From NCBI GenBank assembly GCA_963840075.1, contig CAWIXS010000022.1, positions 1 through 64,000 on the forward strand: a DNA stretch of 64,000 nt. Reading direction: 5' to 3'. Numbering within the stretch: the stretch's first letter is position 1; the number at the start of each line of letters is the position of its first letter. The notes under the pieces are model-generated. The model was not told where the DNA came from and made no database searches. It was given only the letters and a program-made list of their open reading frames with translations. The stretch comes from AWTP1-13 sp963840075. Lineage in GTDB: Bacteria; Pseudomonadota; Alphaproteobacteria; Rhizobiales; Hyphomicrobiaceae. Below are positions 43,401-52,472 of this stretch, in pieces. Both the position numbers and the translations under genes were made by a program.

Positions 43401-44552
43401 TCACGGTGCGCCAACCACGCCGGTCTCGGTCAGGCGGGCGATCTCGGCGGCCGAGAAGCCGCAGTCGCCGAGCACCGCGGCGGTGTCGGCGCCGGGCGGC
43501 CGCGGGGCGGCGCCCATCTGCGGGACGGTGCGGGAGAAGCGCGGCGCGGGCGCCGGCTGCAGCACGCCGTCGCGGGCAACGAAGGTGCCGCGCGCCGCGT
43601 TGTGCGGATGGCTCGCCACCTCGCCGAGCGCCAGCACAGGCGCCACGCAGGCGTCGCTGCCGGCGAAGATGCGCTCCCAGTCGTCGCGCGTCCTGGCGGC
43701 GATGGCCTCGGCGAAGCGGCGCCGCAAGTCGGGCCAGCCCGCGCGATCGTGCTGCTTGGGCAGATTGCCGGGGTCGAGGCCCAGGCGCTCGACGAATGCC
43801 TCGTAGAAGCGCTTCTCGATGGCGCCGACCGCGAGCCACTTGCCGTCCTTGGTCGCGTAGGTGTCGTACCAGGGCGCGGCGCCGTCGAGGATGTTGACAC
43901 CGCGCTCGTCCTTCCAGGTCCCCTGCGAGAGGAGGCCGAACATCAGCGCCATCAGCGTGGCCGAGCCGTCGACCATGGCGGCGTCCACCACCTGACCCTT
44001 GCCCGACCTCTGCGCCTCGAGCAGCGCGCACACCACGCCGAAGGCGAGGAACATACCGCCGCCGCCGAAGTCGCCCACCAGATTGAGCGGCGGCACCGGC
44101 GCCTCGCCCCTGCGGCCGATCGAATGCAGCACGCCTGCGAGCGCGATGTAGTCGATGTCGTGGCCGGCAGCTTGCGCGAGCGGCCCGTCCTGGCCGAAGC
44201 CGGTCATGCGGCCGAGGACGAGCCTCGGGTTGAGGGCGAGGAGCACGTCGGGGTCGAGCCCGAGCCGTTCCATCACGCCAGGGCGGAAGCCCTCGATCAG
44301 CGCGTCGGCCTTGGCGGCGAGCCGCTCCACCACCTCGCGGCCCGCCGGCGCCTTGACGTCGACGGCGATGGAGCGGCGGCCGCGGCCCAGCACGTCGAAC
44401 CTGGGCTCGCGCCCGGGCACGCCCAGATCGGCGGCCTCGCGGCGGTCGACGCGGATCACCTCGGCGCCCATGTCGGCGAGCAGCATGGCCGCGAACGGCG
44501 CCGGCCCGATGCCGGCCATCTCGATGATGCGATATCCGCCGAGCGGTCCCAT
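43401..44552 (-). CDS. Alpha-methylacyl-CoA racemase-like CoA-transferase (Amacr type)
   Basis: A 383-residue class III CoA-transferase-fold protein, ATG after GGAGG. AGHDIDYIALAGVLHSIG (His131) and NLVGDFGGGGMFLAFGV (Asp161) match the His/Asp acid-base pair of alpha-methylacyl-CoA racemase, five residues later than in the mycobacterial enzyme. It probably interconverts 2-methylacyl-CoA epimers so that branched chains can enter beta-oxidation. It lies tail-to-tail with the antiporter gene. Confidence 0.88.
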   Translation of the reverse strand: MGPLGGYRIIEMAGIGPAPFAAMLLADMGAEVIRVDRREAADLGVPGREPRFDVLGRGRRSIAVDVKAPAGREVVERLAAKADALIEGFRPGVMERLGLDPDVLLALNPRLVLGRMTGFGQDGPLAQAAGHDIDYIALAGVLHSIGRRGEAPVPPLNLVGDFGGGGMFLAFGVVCALLEAQRSGKGQVVDAAMVDGSATLMALMFGLLSQGTWKDERGVNILDGAAPWYDTYATKDGKWLAVGAIEKRFYEAFVERLGLDPGNLPKQHDRAGWPDLRRRFAEAIAARTRDDWERIFAGSDACVAPVLALGEVASHPHNAARGTFVARDGVLQPAPAPRFSRTVPQMGAAPRPPGADTAAVLGDCGFSAAEIARLTETGVVGAP

Positions 44553-44809
44553 GATGCTGCCTCCGTCGTAGGTTGGGTCGAGCGTAGCGATGACCCGAAG
44601 GAAATCCTATACCGGCGTCTTCACCGGCGCCTGCTCGGGCTGCGCGTGGTACAATGCTCACATGCGCTCTGCCTCGCTGGTGGCGTATCGCCCGGCCGGA
44701 ATGGCGAATGGCGGCTCCAAGCAGGATAGCCAAGGTGAAGGCCTTGCTGCACAATGGCCGTCCGTGAGCCTATGAGCGCGCTGCGAAAAGCGCCCCAACG
44801 GGAGGGGGC

Positions 44810-45673
44810 ATGGACCTGTTTCTCAACGCCATTGTCGGCGGGCTGCTGCTCGGGGGTTTCTATGCCGCCGTCACTGTCGGCATCTCCATCTCCTTCGGCA
44901 TGCTCGATGTCGTCAACATCGCGCATTCCGCCTTCATCATTCTGGGCTCCTACGTCGCCTATATCGTCAACACGACGCTGGGTCTCGATCCGATCCTGAC
45001 CGCGATCGCCGTGCTTCCCGCGTTCTACCTGCTGGGCCAGGGGGTCTATCAGGTGTTCTACCTCTCGTTCGAGAAGCGCGGCGAGGAGGCCTTGCGCGGC
45101 CTCGCCTTCTTCTTCGGGCTTCTGTTCGTCACCGAGGTGGTGCTGATCCTGGTGTTCGGGGTCGACTACCGCTACGTCGAGGCCCGCTACATCGGGCCCA
45201 CGTGGCACATCGGCGTCGTTGATTTTCCGCTGCGCACGCTGGTGCCGTGCGTCGTCTCCATCCTCCTCGTCGCAGCGCTGCAGCTGTTTCTGGCCCGAAC
45301 CTTCACCGGGCGCGCCATCATGGCGGTCGCCCAGGACCAGCAGGCGCTGCGCCTCCTGTCGGTCGATCCCGTCCGCATCAAGCGCATCGCCTTCGGCATC
45401 TCGATTGCCACCGCGGCGCTGGCCGGCGCCTTCCTCATCGTCATCCAGCCGGTGGAACCCTCCATCGGCCGCGAGTACATCGGGCGCATCTTCGCCATCT
45501 GCGTGATGGGCGGCATGGGCAGCCTGCCCGGCACCGTGATTGCCGCCATGCTGCTCGGCGTCATCGAGAACTGCACGGCGACCTACTACGGCCCCTCGTG
45601 GGCGCCCGCCGTCGCCTTCGGCTTCCTCCTCATCACGCTGGCGGTGCGGCCGGCGGGCCTGCTGGGGCGCTAG
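44810..45673 (+). CDS. livH: ABC branched-chain amino-acid-type permease LivH
   Basis: A 287-residue permease with eight or so hydrophobic helices: LDVVNIAHSAFIILGSYVAYI (the LivH N-terminal motif), AVAQDQQALRLLSVDPVRIK (the coupling loop to the ATPases) and MGGMGSLPGTVIAAMLLGVIE. The ATG follows GGGAGGGGG. It heads the tight rightward set livH-M-G-F. Substrates of this family include branched-chain amino acids, urea and aromatic or aliphatic carboxylates. Confidence 0.93.
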   Translation: MDLFLNAIVGGLLLGGFYAAVTVGISISFGMLDVVNIAHSAFIILGSYVAYIVNTTLGLDPILTAIAVLPAFYLLGQGVYQVFYLSFEKRGEEALRGLAFFFGLLFVTEVVLILVFGVDYRYVEARYIGPTWHIGVVDFPLRTLVPCVVSILLVAALQLFLARTFTGRAIMAVAQDQQALRLLSVDPVRIKRIAFGISIATAALAGAFLIVIQPVEPSIGREYIGRIFAICVMGGMGSLPGTVIAAMLLGVIENCTATYYGPSWAPAVAFGFLLITLAVRPAGLLGR

Positions 45674-45676
45674 CCG

Positions 45677-47086
45677 ATGCGGTCCTCCACCTTCCTCGCC
45701 GCCGCGCTCGCCGTCGCTGCCGCCGTGTTTGCGGTGGGCCTGCTCGCCACCCGCAACAACTACGGCTACCTCGTGTTCGCGGGCATCGTCGTCCTGCAGT
45801 ACATCGTGCTCGCCACCGCCTGGAACATCCTCGGCGGCTACTGCGGCTACGTGAACTTCGGCGCCGGGGCGTTCTTTGCCATGGGGGCCTACGCCGTCAT
45901 CGCGCTCGAGAGGCTCGGCCGCAACCCCGGCCGCTTCCTGTCGGACACGTACTTCGAGCTGCTGATCCCCGTGCTCCCCCTGTCCCTGCCCAGCATGATC
46001 GTGATCGGCGGGATCGTCTCGGGGATTGTCGGCCTCGGCATGGGCTACCTTACGCTGCGCCTGCGCGGGGTCTTCTTTGCCATCGCCACGCTGGCGCTTG
46101 CGGTGGTGCTGCACACCTTCGTGGTGAACTGGGACTTCGTCGGCGGCTCGCGCGGCCATTCCGTCAGCCGCCCCGCCCGGGTAGCCCTGGGGCCGCTTTC
46201 GCTCACCTACATCGAATACCTGTTCCTGCTCATGATCGTGCTGGGCGTGCTGGCGCTGTTCGTCGCGCGCCTGATCGAGCGCTCGCGTCTGGGACTGGGC
46301 TTCGCCAGCATCCGCGACGACGAGCAGGCCGCCGAGGCCTCGGGCGTGCCGACCTTGCGGCTCAAGCTGATCGCCACGACCGTCTCCGGCGCGCTGATGG
46401 GCATGGCCGGTGCGCCGCTGCCCTTCTACCTCGGCTATGTCGAGCCCAACACTGCGTTCGGCCTCGGCTACAGCGTCAATGCCATCGCCATGCCGATGAT
46501 CGGCGGCGCCACATCCTGGGCCGGCCCGCTGATCGGGGCGGTGCTGCTCGGCACCCTGCAGCAGATCGCCACGGTGACCATCACCTCGGTCTGGAACCTC
46601 TTGATTGTCGGCCTTCTGCTCATCGCGTTCGTGATGGCTGCGCCCGTGGGTATCGTCGGCCTCGTCCAGGAGTTCCTGCGCACGGCTGCGCCTTCGCGCC
46701 TGACCTCGAAGGCGGTCGTCCTGATCCTGATCGCGGGCTTCTGCTTCGTCGTCGGCGCGCTCGGGATCATCTTCAGCCTGCAAGCGGTCCAGGCCGGCAG
46801 TGCCGGCAGGGCCCTGCTCGGCGTCGCGGGCCTCGTTGCGGGCGCGTTGTGCCTCGTGGGGTCGTGGGGCCTCTTGAAGCTGCAGCGCTGGGGCCCGGCG
46901 CTCGCCTCCGTTGCCTTCCTCGCCGCGATCGCTGTGGCCGGCGGAAATCTCTGGCTGGAGTGGGAGGGCATCATAGCCCAGTCGCTGACGATCGCAGCCT
47001 CGACTGCGGCAATCCTCTTCCTGCAGGTGCGGGCGGTGCGGCTGCTCTATGGGCGCCATCCCATTGGAGAGCCGGTGCCGGCATGA
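45677..47086 (+). CDS. livM: ABC permease LivM with C-terminal membrane extension
   Basis: A 469-residue permease, three bases after livH. The core (about residues 1-335) has the LivM motifs LGGYCGYVNFGAGAFFAMGAY, GLGFASIRDDEQAAEASGV and NAIAMPMIGGATSWAGPLIG. Normal LivM ends soon after the segment PVGIVGLVQEFL. Here about 130 further residues follow, with about four more hydrophobic helices (AVVLILIAGFCFVVGALGII, LLGVAGLVAGALCLVGSWGL and others). The stop overlaps the livG start by ATGA, so the extension is in frame and co-translated. Confidence 0.9.
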   Translation: MRSSTFLAAALAVAAAVFAVGLLATRNNYGYLVFAGIVVLQYIVLATAWNILGGYCGYVNFGAGAFFAMGAYAVIALERLGRNPGRFLSDTYFELLIPVLPLSLPSMIVIGGIVSGIVGLGMGYLTLRLRGVFFAIATLALAVVLHTFVVNWDFVGGSRGHSVSRPARVALGPLSLTYIEYLFLLMIVLGVLALFVARLIERSRLGLGFASIRDDEQAAEASGVPTLRLKLIATTVSGALMGMAGAPLPFYLGYVEPNTAFGLGYSVNAIAMPMIGGATSWAGPLIGAVLLGTLQQIATVTITSVWNLLIVGLLLIAFVMAAPVGIVGLVQEFLRTAAPSRLTSKAVVLILIAGFCFVVGALGIIFSLQAVQAGSAGRALLGVAGLVAGALCLVGSWGLLKLQRWGPALASVAFLAAIAVAGGNLWLEWEGIIAQSLTIAASTAAILFLQVRAVRLLYGRHPIGEPVPA

Positions 47087-47814
47087 CCGCGCTGCTCGAG
47101 GTCGAGGGTCTCTCCAAGCGCTTCGGCGGCTTCCTGGCGCTCGACGGCATCGATCTCACCGTGAGCGCGGGCGAGCGGCTCGGCCTGATCGGGCCCAACG
47201 GCTCGGGCAAGAGCACGCTCGTCAACTGCATCTCTGGCGCGCTCCAGAACGAGACCGGCAGCGTGCGCTTCGACGGGCGGCTCGTCGACGGCATGCCGGC
47301 GCACAAGCGCACGCACCTGGGCCTGGCGCGCAGCTTCCAGCTGCCGCGTCCCTTCGCCAGCCTGTCGCTCGTCGACAACCTGCGTGTGCCGCTGCTCTAC
47401 ACCGTCGGGCGACGGGCCGCCGGGCGCTCGGGGGGCGATCTGGAGGCGCGCTGCCTGGAGCTGCTGGGCCTGGTCGGGCTCGAGGCGCAGGCGCGGCGCT
47501 GGCCGCGCGATCTGAGCCAGGTCGAGATGCGCAAGCTGGAGCTCGCCCGCGCCATGGCCGCCGAGCCGAAGCTGCTCGTCGCCGACGAGGCCATGGCCGG
47601 CCTGTCGCACTCCGAGGTCGAGGACATCGTGGCGCTGCTGCTGCGCCTCAACAAACAGGGCATCGCCATCATCCTGATCGAGCACATCATGAGCGCTGTG
47701 ATGAGCTTCTCGCAGCGCATCGCCGTGCTGGTCTCGGGCCGCAAGATCGCCGACGGCAGGCCCGAGGACATCGTCAAGGACCCCGAAGTCGTGAGGGCCT
47801 ACCTTGGGCAGTAG
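47083..47814 (+). CDS. livG: ABC ATP-binding protein LivG
   Basis: A 243-residue ATPase of the importer. Walker A is GPNGSGKST, the LivG-specific RTHLGLARSFQLPRPF lies between, the signature is diverged to LSQVEMRKLELARA, and Walker B is LLVADEAMAGLS. The canonical LSxGQ signature is altered, as in several divergent LivG proteins. The start codon overlaps the livM stop. Confidence 0.92.
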   Translation: MTALLEVEGLSKRFGGFLALDGIDLTVSAGERLGLIGPNGSGKSTLVNCISGALQNETGSVRFDGRLVDGMPAHKRTHLGLARSFQLPRPFASLSLVDNLRVPLLYTVGRRAAGRSGGDLEARCLELLGLVGLEAQARRWPRDLSQVEMRKLELARAMAAEPKLLVADEAMAGLSHSEVEDIVALLLRLNKQGIAIILIEHIMSAVMSFSQRIAVLVSGRKIADGRPEDIVKDPEVVRAYLGQ

Positions 47815-48536
47815 CATCGCCATCGAGGGCCTGCATGCCGGCTACGGCGCCGTGCGCGTGCTCGAGGACGTCTCGATCAGCGTGGCGCCGGGCGAGACCG
47901 TGGTGCTGCTCGGAACCAACGGCAACGGCAAGAGCACCCTCATGAAGTGCATCATGGGGCTGGTGCGGCCGAGCGCGGGCCGAATCGTCGCGGATATCGA
48001 CGGCACCAGCCACGACCTGACGAAGCTCAGCGACGGAGGAGATCGTCGACCTCGGCATCGCCCTGGTGCCGGAGGGCCGCCGCCTGTTTCCCAAGCTGAC
48101 GGTGGAGGAGAACCTGGCGCTCGGCGCCTCGCGCCGCGCTGCCCGCAGGGAGATGGGTCGTAACCTGGAGGCCTGCTTCACCGTGTTTCCGGTGCTCGCC
48201 GAGCGCCGCCGGCAGCTCGCCGGCAGCCTCAGCGGCGGCGAGCAGCAGATGCTGGCGCTGGGCCGGGCGCTGATGCTGGCGCCCCGCATCCTCCTGGTGG
48301 ACGAGCCTTCCGTGGGCCTGGCGCCGCTCCTGGTGGCGCGTACCATCGACGCCATCAAGGGGCTGAAGGACAAGTACCAGCTGACCGTGCTGATGGCGGA
48401 GCAGAACTTCACCCAGGCGATCCGCATCGCCGACCGCGGCTACGTCATCGTCCACGGCAGGATCGCGGTGGAGGGTCGCTCGGTCGCCGAGCTCAACGAC
48501 AACGAGCTGATCCGCAAGTTCTACCTCGGGCTGTGA
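47804..48536 (+). pseudogene. livF: ABC ATP-binding protein LivF, frameshifted
   Basis: A TTG start at 47804 overlaps the livG end. The first part has IEGLHAGYGAVRVLEDVSIS and Walker A LLGTNGNGKST; the frame is then lost near 48032. Removing one G there gives KLSTEEIVDLGIALVPEGRR and continues in the second frame with signature SLSGGEQQMLALGRALM, Walker B ILLVDEPSVGLAP and a stop at 48536, giving about 243 residues. Either the base is a consensus error or the importer has lost one ATPase. The rest of the operon is intact. Confidence 0.88.
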
Positions 48537-48550
48537 GCCGAAGGCATCCG

Positions 48551-48824
48551 TCAGGGGATGGGTGCTTGGGCCGGCGGAAACAAGTCCGCCACGGCCATCT
48601 CGATGCCCGGCGGGTCGAGGCGGAACGATCCCTCGCTCGTGATGCGGGTGGCGATCGTATCGCCGCTGCCGCGCGCGTGATGAATGATCAGCCGCTTGTC
48701 GGGATCGACAATGAGATAGTGCATGATGCTCGGCACGCAGAAGTAGTCCCGCAGCTTGTCGCGCAGGTCCTTCATCGCGTTGCTCGGCGACAGGACCTCG
48801 ACCACAACGACAGGGTTCGGAACC
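48551..48824 (-). pseudogene. Uma2-family nuclease gene, 3' part (split by IS)
   Basis: This part encodes the C-terminal half of a Uma2 (PD-(D/E)XK) protein: VPNPVVVVEVLSPSNAMKDL, then LRDYFCVPSIMHYLIVDPDK. The 5' part lies at 50152-50458, on the other side of the insertion sequence. Joining the two across a single copy of the target site gives an open frame of 189 codons reading GDTLEVPNPVVVVEVLSPSN, so the gene was intact before insertion. Confidence 0.9.
48814..48824. repeat. Target-site duplication, left copy
   Basis: GGTTCGGAACC, identical to 50152-50162. The outer C and G may belong to the element instead, so the duplication is 9 to 11 bp. Confidence 0.9.
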
Positions 48825-50151
48825 ACTGCTGTCCGGAATCCGCGTGCAGACGAACTCCGCAGGCCGTTGAGATGGCATTGTAATCCATGACTGGAGGGGT
48901 GTCATCGACTTGAGCCGGTTGCCGACTCCCGCCAGCTTCGCTGTCCGACACGGCAGCGGGGGGCCGGCCATGTACGAAGGAAAGCTCGTATTCGCGCAGC
49001 TGATGGATCATCTGCCGATGCACACGTTCCGGCGCTGCGTGGCCCGCTTCAAAGGCGATCACAGCGTCAAGAGCTTCACCTGTCAGGACCAGCTGCGGTG
49101 CATGGCTTTCGCCCAGCTGACCTTCCGCGAGAGCCTGCGCGACACCGTCATCTGTCTCCAGGCCCAGTCGGCCAAGCTCTATCACATGGGGCTGCGCGGC
49201 CATGTCGCCCGCTCGACGCTGGCCGAAGCCAACGAAGGGCGCGATTGGCGCCTCTATGCGACGTTCGCGCAGGCGCTGATTGGGCAAGCGCGCAAGCTCT
49301 ATGCGGGAGAGCCGTTCGGCGCCGAGCTCGAAGGGACCGCCTACGCCCTCGACACCACCAACATCGAGTTGTGCCTGTCGTTGTTCCCCTGGGCCGAGTT
49401 CAAGCGCACCAAGGGGGCCGTGCGGCTCCACACACAGCTCGACCTGAGAGGGAACATCCCGACCTTCATACACATCGACGACGGCAAGTCCTACGACAGC
49501 GACATCCTGGACGCGATCGTTCCGGAGGCTGGCGCCATCTACGTGATGGACCGCGGCTTCGTCGACTTCGGCCGGCTCCATCGGCTGGCGCAGGCAGCGG
49601 CCTTCTTCGTGGTCAGGTCCAAGACGAGCATCAAGTGGCGGCGCATCGAGTCACGCCCGGTCGAGGAGCCGACCGGGATCGAGGCCGATCAGATCATCCG
49701 GCTGGCCGCACCCAAGTCGCGGGCGCGCTATCCCGATCGGCTGCGCCGCGTGAGCTACCGCGATCCGGGCACCGGCAAGCGCCTCGTGTTCCTCACCAAC
49801 AACCTCGCGCTGCCGGCGCGGACCATCGCCGATCTCTACAAATGCCGCTGGCAGATCGAGCTGTTCTTCAAGTGGATCAAGCAGAACCTGAGCATCAAGT
49901 CGTTCTTCGGCACGTCGGAGAACGCGGTGCGCACGCAGATTTGGATCGCGGTCAGCGTCTACGTGCTGGTCGCGATCCTCAAGAAGCGGCTGAAGCTCGA
50001 CGCCGGCCTGTCCACGATCCTGCAGACGATCAGCGTAACCCTCTTCGAGAAAATGCCTCTAGATCAACTACTTGCGAATCTGCAGGCTGCAGAGGAAACG
50101 TGCGCCGACGCTAACCAATTGAAACTACAGATAGATTAACCGGACAGTAGT
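48825..50151 (+). mobile_element. IS4-family insertion sequence (about 1327 bp) in a Uma2 gene
   Basis: The ends are inverted repeats ACTGCTGTCCGG (left) and, read inward from the right, ACTACTGTCCGG, 11 of 12 matching. They flank a single transposase gene and are bordered by identical GGTTCGGAACC copies. Excision of the element with one copy restores the interrupted Uma2 frame exactly. The intact duplication, ends and transposase imply a recent insertion. Confidence 0.93.
48970..50139 (+). CDS. IS4-family transposase
   Basis: A 389-residue DDE transposase. The N-terminal region (KLVFAQLMDHLPMHTFRRCV, then HSVKSFTCQDQLRCMAFAQL) is the DUF4372-type domain of this IS4 group. The catalytic domain shows YALDTTNIELCLSLFPWAEF with the first Asp, AIYVMDRGFVDFGRL with the second, and the YREK-like signature as YKCRWQIELFFKWIKQNL with the Glu. 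The ATG at 48970 gives the usual N-terminus; a TTG at 48910 would extend it by 20 residues. It fills nearly the whole element. Confidence 0.93.
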   Translation: MYEGKLVFAQLMDHLPMHTFRRCVARFKGDHSVKSFTCQDQLRCMAFAQLTFRESLRDTVICLQAQSAKLYHMGLRGHVARSTLAEANEGRDWRLYATFAQALIGQARKLYAGEPFGAELEGTAYALDTTNIELCLSLFPWAEFKRTKGAVRLHTQLDLRGNIPTFIHIDDGKSYDSDILDAIVPEAGAIYVMDRGFVDFGRLHRLAQAAAFFVVRSKTSIKWRRIESRPVEEPTGIEADQIIRLAAPKSRARYPDRLRRVSYRDPGTGKRLVFLTNNLALPARTIADLYKCRWQIELFFKWIKQNLSIKSFFGTSENAVRTQIWIAVSVYVLVAILKKRLKLDAGLSTILQTISVTLFEKMPLDQLLANLQAAEETCADANQLKLQID

Positions 50152-50162
50152 GGTTCGGAACC
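50152..50162. repeat. Target-site duplication, right copy
   Basis: GGTTCGGAACC, identical to the copy at 48814-48824. Confidence 0.9.
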
Positions 50163-50458
50163 TCGAGAGTATCGCCGGGCAACGCGTCGCCGCAATAGAC
50201 GAGCGCGTCCGGCTGGTAGCTGCGGTGCCTATCGATGCGTACCGCGGCGCTGTCGAGCACGAACCTGCAGGGCACACCCGCTGCCTGGATGGCGCTGTCG
50301 AGCGTCCTTGCCACCCGGTATTTTGCGTCGCCATGGATGACCTGCTCCGGGGACATTGCCACCGGGACGCCGTCGAAAAGCTCCCACCGCCCGGGCTGCG
50401 TCGCAGCCCAGGCCAGGAACTCGTCGACTGCCATCTTGTGCTTCGGAAGAGCCGTCAT
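50152..50458 (-). pseudogene. Uma2-family nuclease gene, 5' part (split by IS)
   Basis: This is the N-terminal half: MAVDEFLAWAATQPGRWELF, DGVPVAMSPEQVIHGDAKYR and SYQPDALVYCG with the PD of the nuclease core. It runs into the insertion sequence at 50151 and is completed at 48551-48824. Uma2 proteins are often multicopy in cyanobacteria and found singly elsewhere; their biological role is not settled. Confidence 0.9.
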
Positions 50459-50757
50459 GGAGTGGACCTTCTAGCACTCGACACTGCCCAAGTCACCGGA
50501 GTGTCAGCCGCCAGATCGAGCCGCGGCCGGTTGCTCCTTCTTGACACTGCTGGCAGCTCTTTTACAACGACCCCGCCGGAGCGAGGGCCCGGCTGTGGCG
50601 CTGGGGGCTTGCGCAGCCCGCCGGCGTTGTGCATTTCCAGCGATAGCAGCCGACCGGGCCGGGCAACCGGTGATAGTCGCAAAATGAAGGCGTATTCATT
50701 TGACTTACCAACGCTTTCTGACGAGCAGTCAGAAGCAAGTCTGTGGGAAGGGAACCA

Positions 50758-51720
50758 ATGACCGCCCTGATCGAAGCGGAGGGGCTCGTCAAGAGCTTCG
50801 GGACGCTCAAGGCCGTTGACGGCATCACTCTCAGGGTACCGCGCGGCGAGGTGCTGGGCTTCCTGGGCCCCAACGGTGCTGGCAAGTCCACGACCATGCG
50901 TCTCATCACGGGCTTCCTGGAGCCCGATGCGGGCTATGCGAGGATCGCGGGCTTCGACGTGCAGGACCGGGCCATCGAGGCCAAGCGGCGCCTGGGCTAT
51001 CTGCCGGAAGGCGCACCCCTCTACAGCGAGATGACGCCCAAGGGGTTCCTGCGCTTCGTCGCGGAGCTGAGGGGGCTGCAGGGACATGCCCTGGCACTCG
51101 CCGTCACCAAGGCGGTGCAAAGGACCGGCCTCGGTCCCGTGCTCGACCAGACCATCGAGACGCTGTCCAAGGGCTACAAGCGCCGGGTGGGCATCGCGCA
51201 GGCGATCCTGCACGACCCGGAGGTGCTGATCATGGACGAGCCCACCGACGGGCTCGACCCCAACCAGAAGCACCAGGTGCGCGAGTTGATCACCGAGATG
51301 GCGCGCGAGAAGGCCATCATCGTCTCCACCCACATCCTGGAGGAGGTCGAGGCGGTGTGCACCCGCGCCATCGTCATCAACAAGGGGCGCGTCGTGGCCG
51401 ACGGGACCGCGGAGGAGCTGATGCGCCGCGTCCCCTACCACGGTGCGGTCGCCATCCGCGTCGCCACCGACCGGGCCGAGGCGGTGCGCGGCGCCGTTGC
51501 CGCCCTTTCCGGCGTTCTCAAGGTCGAGACGGTGGAGGCGGTGAACGGGCGCATGCAGCTGCGCGCCATCCCGAAGAACGGCGCCGGCATCGTTGGCGAC
51601 GTAGCCTCCGTCATCCGTCAGAAGTCCCTCGCCGTCGACGAGATCTTCGTCGAGCGCGGCAAGCTCGACGACGTCTTCCGTCAAATCACCTCATCCGACC
51701 TGGACAACCGCGATGCTTGA
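50758..51720 (+). CDS. ABC ATP-binding protein, GldA-like
   Basis: A 320-residue ATPase with Walker A GPNGAGKST, signature LSKGYKRRVGIAQAI, Walker B VLIMDEPTDGLDPNQ and the switch His in VSTHILEEVE. A C-terminal extension of about 100 residues is present as in GldA/CcmA-type exporters. The ATG follows GGGAAGGGAACCA. It overlaps the permease gene by 8 bp and begins the four-gene GldA-GldF-GldG-DUF4340 set. In gliding bacteria Gld proteins serve motility; in Proteobacteria the role is unknown. Confidence 0.92.
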   Translation: MTALIEAEGLVKSFGTLKAVDGITLRVPRGEVLGFLGPNGAGKSTTMRLITGFLEPDAGYARIAGFDVQDRAIEAKRRLGYLPEGAPLYSEMTPKGFLRFVAELRGLQGHALALAVTKAVQRTGLGPVLDQTIETLSKGYKRRVGIAQAILHDPEVLIMDEPTDGLDPNQKHQVRELITEMAREKAIIVSTHILEEVEAVCTRAIVINKGRVVADGTAEELMRRVPYHGAVAIRVATDRAEAVRGAVAALSGVLKVETVEAVNGRMQLRAIPKNGAGIVGDVASVIRQKSLAVDEIFVERGKLDDVFRQITSSDLDNRDA

Positions 51721-52459
51721 TGCCCTGCGTAGCTCCTGGATCGTGGCCAAGCGCGAGCTGGCATCCTACTTCGCCACGCCGATCGCCACCGTCTTCCTGG
51801 CCATCTTCGTTGCCCTGACCGGCGCCTTCGCCTTCTACTTCGGCAACTTCTTCGAGCGCGGGCAGGCGGACCTCTCCACCTTCTTCATCTACCACCCCTG
51901 GCTCTACCTGCTCCTGGTCCCCGCCATCGGCATGCGCCTGTGGGCGGAGGAGCGCAAGAGCGGCACCATCGAGCTGCTCATGACCCTGCCGCTGTCGCCG
52001 TGGGACGCGATCCTCGGCAAGTTCCTCGCGGCGTGGGCCTTCATCGGCCTCGCCCTCATCCTCACGTTCCCGATGTGGATCACGGTCAACGTGCTGGGCC
52101 AGCCCGACAACGGCGTCATCCTGGCGAGCTATTTCGGCAGCTTCCTGATGGCCGGCGCCTACCTCGCCGTCGCCTCCTGCATCTCGGCGCTCACCAAGAA
52201 CCAGGTGATCGCCTTCATCGTGGCGGCGACGCTCTGCTTCCTCCTCGTCATGAGCGGGCACGAGCCGGTGCAGAACCTCGTCCGCGCCTGGGCGCCGTCC
52301 TACCTCGTGTCGGCGATCGCCGCGATGAGCTTCCTGGCGCATTTCGAAAGCATCACCAAGGGCATCTTCGACCTGCCCTCCGTCATTTTCTACCTGTCGC
52401 TGATCGGCTTTGCCCTGTTCACCAACAAGATCATCGTCGAGCAGCGCAAGGCCGCCTGA
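51713..52459 (+). CDS. ABC permease, GldF-like
   Basis: A 248-residue ABC-2 type permease with six hydrophobic helices (ATPIATVFLAIFVALTGAFAF, YLLLVPAIGMRLWAEERKSG, AWAFIGLALILTFPMWITVN, AFIVAATLCFLLVMSG and others). The RLWAEERKSGTIELLMTLPL loop is the family hallmark. It overlaps the ATPase gene and is followed after 13 bp by the GldG-like gene. Confidence 0.92.
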   Translation: MLDALRSSWIVAKRELASYFATPIATVFLAIFVALTGAFAFYFGNFFERGQADLSTFFIYHPWLYLLLVPAIGMRLWAEERKSGTIELLMTLPLSPWDAILGKFLAAWAFIGLALILTFPMWITVNVLGQPDNGVILASYFGSFLMAGAYLAVASCISALTKNQVIAFIVAATLCFLLVMSGHEPVQNLVRAWAPSYLVSAIAAMSFLAHFESITKGIFDLPSVIFYLSLIGFALFTNKIIVEQRKAA

Positions 52460-52472
52460 GGGTCCGTTCAAC

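Noticed and set aside
41447..43414. Long minus-strand open frame opposite the CPA2 antiporter gene
   Set aside because: Antisense shadow; the antiporter on the plus strand is unmistakable.
44621..47059. Long minus-strand open frame opposite livH and livM
   Set aside because: Its composition (Glu, Asp, Gln, His, Arg repeats) is that of an antisense shadow of membrane-protein genes; no start signal or family is seen.
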